Both the position numbers and the translations under genes were made by a program. Positions 59,701 to 64,000 of a DNA stretch of 64,000 nucleotides are shown one piece after another. The stretch lies in the NCBI GenBank assembly GCA_003254885.1, contig QANT01005718.1, positions 1 to 64,000 on the forward strand, given 5' to 3'. The DNA comes from Purshia tridentata (lineage: Eukaryota > Streptophyta > Magnoliopsida > Rosales > Rosaceae). The notes under the pieces were generated by a model, which saw nothing but the letters and a program-made list of their open reading frames with translations, was not told the DNA's origin and did no database searches. Numbering within the stretch: the first letter of the stretch is position 1; every line of letters begins with the position of its first letter.

Positions 59701-60762
59701 TTATTCTATAAGAGCACAAATTTCATTAATAAAAAAAATACAGAGTAAGGTGGACAAGAAATCCACTAACACAACAATCACATAAAAAATCACACGAAAC
59801 ACTCCATCGATAAGGATAACACAAAAAGGCATGCCTTTAAAATGCTTTGCAAACAAATCCCAACGGGAAAAACAGAGAAGTCCTCTTTCCTAGCACACCA
59901 AAGACTCTCCAGTCTGATAAATAGTACATCTATATCTACATCATTAGTGGCAAAATATAACATCATTACCTCCAAAATAGTGTCTGTTCCAAATTCTTTT
60001 CTCCATTTAAGCATTTCTTCCCACAACTGGATTGTTTTCTCAATGTTAAGGTCTCTAGCTTTCAAAAATCTACATGAGGGGGTAAAAAAGTAACATTAAG
60101 CTACTTAATTTAAGTAGATCTGAATTGGAAAAGAAAGGTAAAAAGATCTACCAGCAGCCACTTTGTTAATGAACAACAGATACTTAGAGACTTGACTGAC
60201 CTCAACAAAGTATGGTAGTCATCGTGCCTAGCTGGCAACAAGTCCTGCTCAAGGAGTCTTTGACGAAATTCTTTGACAGCACTCTCCTCTTTTTCATCCC
60301 GTACATCTTCAATGGAAACTGATGGAACCCTGTAATCGATTTTCCTTTTTCCTCTTTTCTTAAGAGAATGGGTGAATTTACTTGAAGCATTTATTGCCTT
60401 CTTCTTGAGGTTGCAAATTCTTGACCGTCGTCTCTCCTCTTCGGAATTCTCAAAATCTGATCTTCTCTCTCGGATTTCATCATGAGCTCCAACCCCTTCT
60501 AGGCCTGTGAACAAATGCACACAGTTAAAAGATCACATGAACAAACATGTTCTGATTTCCCCTCCTTTTTTTTCTTCAAGTTTTATTTTCCTATGCATGT
60601 CTTTTGATGCAAGTAACATGCATAATTATCAATACCACAATATGCAAAATTTATCTGGAATTTGCATAAGAATTTTCCCATTAATCAAGCATTATATTCC
60701 CTTGAATTGACAGAGCGTGTTGGGTAAAATTAATCTTCTGGACCAGAAAGCATACCTGACAT
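56732..60762 (-). CDS. Sec14-nodulin phosphatidylinositol-transfer protein (SFH family)
   Basis: Fourteen coding exons on the minus strand keep phase: 60756-60762, 60201-60504, 59970-60069, 59251-59517, 58799-58876, 58589-58693, 58448-58497, 58270-58369, 58041-58139, 57840-57950, 57584-57737, 57010-57401, 56844-56918 and 56732-56746, giving about 618 residues. The N-terminus is charged, with SLKKRGKRK and the family [10 protein letters not shown] segment. A CRAL-TRIO lipid-binding domain follows ([70 protein letters not shown]). The C-terminal half resembles the Nlj16-type nodulin domain and ends in a coiled-coil stretch. Relatives exchange phosphatidylinositol and phosphatidylcholine and shape phosphoinositides in polar growth. 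Exon 1 contributes only seven coding bases (ATGTCAG). The last exon is tentative: if intron 13 is kept, a longer tail ends at 56739. By position it matches At5g56160/At1g55690. Confidence 0.88.
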
Positions 60763-62150
60763 CTTAGTCCAGTGGCAAATGAAGATTTTTTGAGTCTAGC
60801 AAATTCTACAACATGCATGTCACCATATACTGTCAAAAAATAAGCAACGATTTAGGATCCAAATGTAAGACATGACCATATCTTCATTATACAGAAGTGA
60901 AGCAGAAGGAGCAAACTGACTGACTTCATTGCTGAGTAGGACAGAATAAAATACGAACTAATTAATTTTAATGCAGAAGCACCTGAACCAAGTCCTCCTC
61001 ACCATCAAAGTCAGAAAAGTAAACCAAAAACCTAAATGTAAATCACCAAATGCTATGCATGTATTTGTGAACCCTCTTGGCTGCATTTGGTAAAATGGGG
61101 AAAGGAAAGGATTGCATTGTGTTCGTACTTTCCCCGGGATTTCATACACCGCAATTTCACATTCCATGAAACTATATCACTATTTGGCTCTCTTGAACTT
61201 CTACTCCATTAACTATTTTCCCCATAATTAAACCTTGCAAATAATGTCACTTACCACCGTTTGTAGGCTAAACAAACCCTTTAAGATTCCATGCATAACT
61301 CTTAAAAAGGTAGATAGATCTGAAACAGCTAAATTCCCCAAAATAATCCCAAGCTACAGACACCTCATTTTTCTCTCGTTATATCCAAATTTGCCACCTC
61401 TCACGGAATTCACTTTCCTGTTTCCAAAAATATTAAACACAAAAAGTCGAGTAATTTCCAAAACCACTCCAAAATTCTGTCTCTCACTTGAGGTGATTAG
61501 CAAAGGAACTGGAAAAGGAAACCCCATTAACCAACTCAATCGCAGGAGCTCTCAAACTCATGAGCTTGAGAGAACAGTGAACCCGTTAAAAGCTATCAGA
61601 GAATCTGAACCATCAGTTCACATTTACACCTTCTTAACGCTCCTAAATGCACCAAACGCATTAAATCTCACCAATGCCGATAAACCACGTTGGGATCACG
61701 CATTCTAACTCTATGTAAATTTTCTTCAATACCAAACGTACACTCCAAGAACCAAATTAATTATATCTGATAAAATCATTTCGTAAACGAAACAAAATTT
61801 ACAAGAAAAATGAGAAGTATACCGTTTGCAAAAAAACAAAACAACCTAGATTGAAAGTTGGATCACAATCCGAGAAACCAAGGCCATCGATTCACGCGCA
61901 GAGAATCTATCCAGAAGCACAGACGGAAAGATATAGAGAGAGGAACGGAAACGAAACCACGCCCAAAGCCGTTAAAGAGATTTTCCCGAGAAAATATCTG
62001 GAATTTTCTCGAGAAAATTAATGCAAACTCGATGAAACTTATAATAGCAGGAAGAAAAAAAGAACCAAAACGAGAGACACAATTCGGAAGAGAGAGCTCT
62101 TATTCTTCTTTCGCCCAGCTGTCCTGTCTCTCTTTTATTTTCCTTCACTC
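60763..62150 (-). promoter_or_regulatory. Leader and promoter region of the Sec14-nodulin gene
   Basis: On the minus strand an acceptor (TTTGCTAG) ends near 60796, suggesting that the coding seven-base part of exon 1 belongs to an exon starting there, after a leader intron. Upstream, at about 61850-62130, A/G-rich and CT-rich leader-like sequence is a candidate first exon. The exact leader structure was not resolved. Confidence 0.4.
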
Positions 62151-64000
62151 TCTTTATTCCTTTTCATTTTTAATATTAATATATATGTTTTTATTATCTT
62201 ATTTTATTTTATTTATCGCTTATTTGGCACCGCTGTCTCCAGATTTGCATACGTGGCGGCTTCTTCTTTCTTTTTTATATTTTATTGGTGAAAATAATAA
62301 TTTAATTTATTTGCAGGACGTTGCATCAAAATTGGATTGACGGTGGTGGTGATTGGACTTTGAGATAAAGTAAAGCGGAGAGCGTGCTTCTGCTCTTTGC
62401 TTGTTCCACTCTCTGTTACTTTTTAGCTGTTCTCTCATCATTTATTTTGTATTCTTTTTTTTTGGAATATTCTACTCAAAAAAAGTCAAAACTTTCTTAC
62501 TAATTAATGTTGATTAACTGAATTGAGGCATATTTGGCCAAAAAAAAAAAACTGAATTTAGGCATAGTTTAACTTGTATCACTTTCTTACTCAATCTCCT
62601 ATTAGAGACCAAATCTAACGAATATATTCATAAATTTAAACCATAATATGACGATTTCGAAACTCGGTCTATGATTTTTTATATTAGCATTTGTTTGTTT
62701 ATTTTATATATAAATAATTAAATTTAAAATAATATAATTTATTTTGAAAAATTATCATGTGTAACAATAATAACACGTTAATATGCCATGTATTGTTATG
62801 GTTAAATCTAATTATTTTTTTTCTAAATGTAATCATATACTAACATTTAAGATATACGCTAGGAAAGTTATTAGAATTTATTAATAGATGTTGAAAAAAT
62901 AAAATTTCTTTTGCTTTCTTCTATTTATGTTGAGCATTGAGATAAAGAGGATTCAAACTTTTGGCCAAGAAAAAAAAAGGAAGATTAAAACTTGGACATC
63001 TCTTATTTTTTTAAAAAAATATTATAAAACTAATAACTAATTCGTTTTAAATTTGAATAAAATTTAGGATAAAATGTAAGTATATAATATATTTGATCCT
63101 AAACTATTAACGGTTACCACTTTAGAGCATCTCCCAAAAAAATTTCAAATTTTATTTTGTTAATTTATGTGGCAATTTAAAGAATTAAAATTATTCACTT
63201 TTATATACTTTTCAAATTTAAACAAATTTAATAGACTTGAATATTTTTTGACTATATCTTTTCTAAAATTAATATTTAAATAATAAATTTAATTCTAAAA
63301 GCCTAATTCTTCAAATTTAACTAATTGATCTTAATTCTTTAAAATAAATTTTAAATAGTTTGTTAGAGTAAATTTTTTTCCATGCGTGACATTGACATTT
63401 TACCGGCAAAATTTATGAGTTTGAAGTCAACTAAATTAGTTGCATTAAAAAAGGGTTGAGCAAACTAGGAAACGGTTTTCAATATACGACCAAACAGAAG
63501 TAAGCTAGTTCCTATAAATTGGCACAGATATCGCAGTGTCAGCATAGCAGCTGCGCTATAGCCTATAGCCAGTACAAAGTGTCATCAACTTTTTTTAAAT
63601 TTTTTTTTTATGGGAAGAATTGGCGCACGTGAGAGTCGACTCTCTTTTTGACCAAAAGAATGTATTTTTGACAAAAACAAAAAAAACAAAATAATGATTT
63701 GTTTCTCACTGCCTTTTTCTATTGTTTTAGCTGCTGCCAGTGCCAAGCCAATACAAATTAAAGTTAATGCCAAAATCAGTAAAAACATTAGAAGGTTTTC
63801 TTCAAGAGTCAACTGCGTATGTATTTGTTTAATTACTTTGAAGGGTTATTGAGCGAACAATATACACATAGAGATGGAGCGTATTAAAGGTAAAAGAGGA
63901 GCTTCTGCTGAAGCTGGAAATAGAGACCCTTTGCTTAGTTGCATGCATTAGCAAAGCCATGAACTTGTCAATTTCACCTTCAATTACTGAGTTGTCTTAG
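62151..64000. other. AT-rich intergenic DNA, no gene seen
   Basis: Very AT-rich sequence with homopolymers. AGAGCATCTCC at 63123-63133 resembles a sequence often seen at plant MITE ends, but no inverted partner was found. A 25-codon ATG frame at 63874-63951 has no recognisable features. Confidence 0.55.

Noticed and set aside
61235-62340. 157- and 160-codon + strand frames near the Sec14 leader
   Set aside because: No recognisable domain; A-rich then T-rich composition fits the antisense of a leader and promoter.
63123-63400. Possible MITE end at AGAGCATCTCC
   Set aside because: No matching inverted end or target duplication was found within several hundred bases.
63585-63812. 75-codon minus-strand frame with a hydrophobic start like a signal peptide
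   Set aside because: It lacks an ATG at its start, is built of T-rich runs and ends in low-complexity Lys; nothing supports a gene.
63874-63951. 25-codon ATG frame near the right edge
   Set aside because: Too short to judge, no motif, no splice context seen; it could be a first exon of a gene outside the window but nothing shows this.

Overview
The window is nuclear DNA of a flowering plant, almost certainly a eudicot. The genes have short exons with GT..AG introns, the intergenic DNA is AT-rich, and every protein has an obvious plant counterpart (photosystem I PsaG, WIP nuclear-envelope protein, LORELEI-like GPI protein, PPR protein, Sec14-nodulin protein). The species cannot be named from the sequence. 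Eleven protein-coding genes were modelled. Multi-exon models were built by hand from splice consensus, reading phase and family resemblance. No tRNA, rRNA, CRISPR array or bacterial-type operon was seen.

Layout: HAPLESS8-like C2HC zinc-finger protein (+, 3750-9216); AT-microsatellite-rich spacer holding a 465-bp Mutator-like MITE (11535-11999); PRA1-family protein (+, 12451-13020); TIR-NB protein without LRRs (-, 13898-16915); WPP-domain-interacting KASH-type protein (+, 20698-23755); four-finger C2H2 EAR-type transcription factor (-, 27358-29133); ARID-HMG DNA-binding protein (-, 32918-37087) with a duplicated intron segment; psaG (-, 38465-38965); WD40 protein (-, 40021-43076); ARP8, an F-box plus actin-related fusion (+, 45654-49825); PLS/E-class PPR protein (-, 50331-51974); LORELEI-like GPI-anchored protein (-, 53215-54758); Sec14-nodulin phosphatidylinositol-transfer protein (-, 56732-60762). 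The last ~1.9 kb is AT-rich and shows no gene.

These genes are not a pathway. What ties them together is ancestry. From memory, the order HAP8, PRA1.G, TIR-NB, WIP, C2H2, WD40, ARP8, LLG1, SEC14 matches Arabidopsis At5g56250 down to At5g56160. The interleaved ARID-HMG and psaG genes, together with PRA1.G, WD40 and SEC14, match At1g55640-At1g55690. The window thus appears to keep the undivided ancestral block that Arabidopsis split between two duplicated segments.

No clearly new biological system was found. The items most worth a second look are the ubiquitin- and SUMO-binding-like motifs and the overlapping upstream ORF of the HAP8-like gene, the LRR-less TIR-NB protein, the MITE with its intact 9-bp target duplication, the intronic tandem duplication, and a perfect TGGGCCGGCCCA palindrome upstream of the PPR gene.
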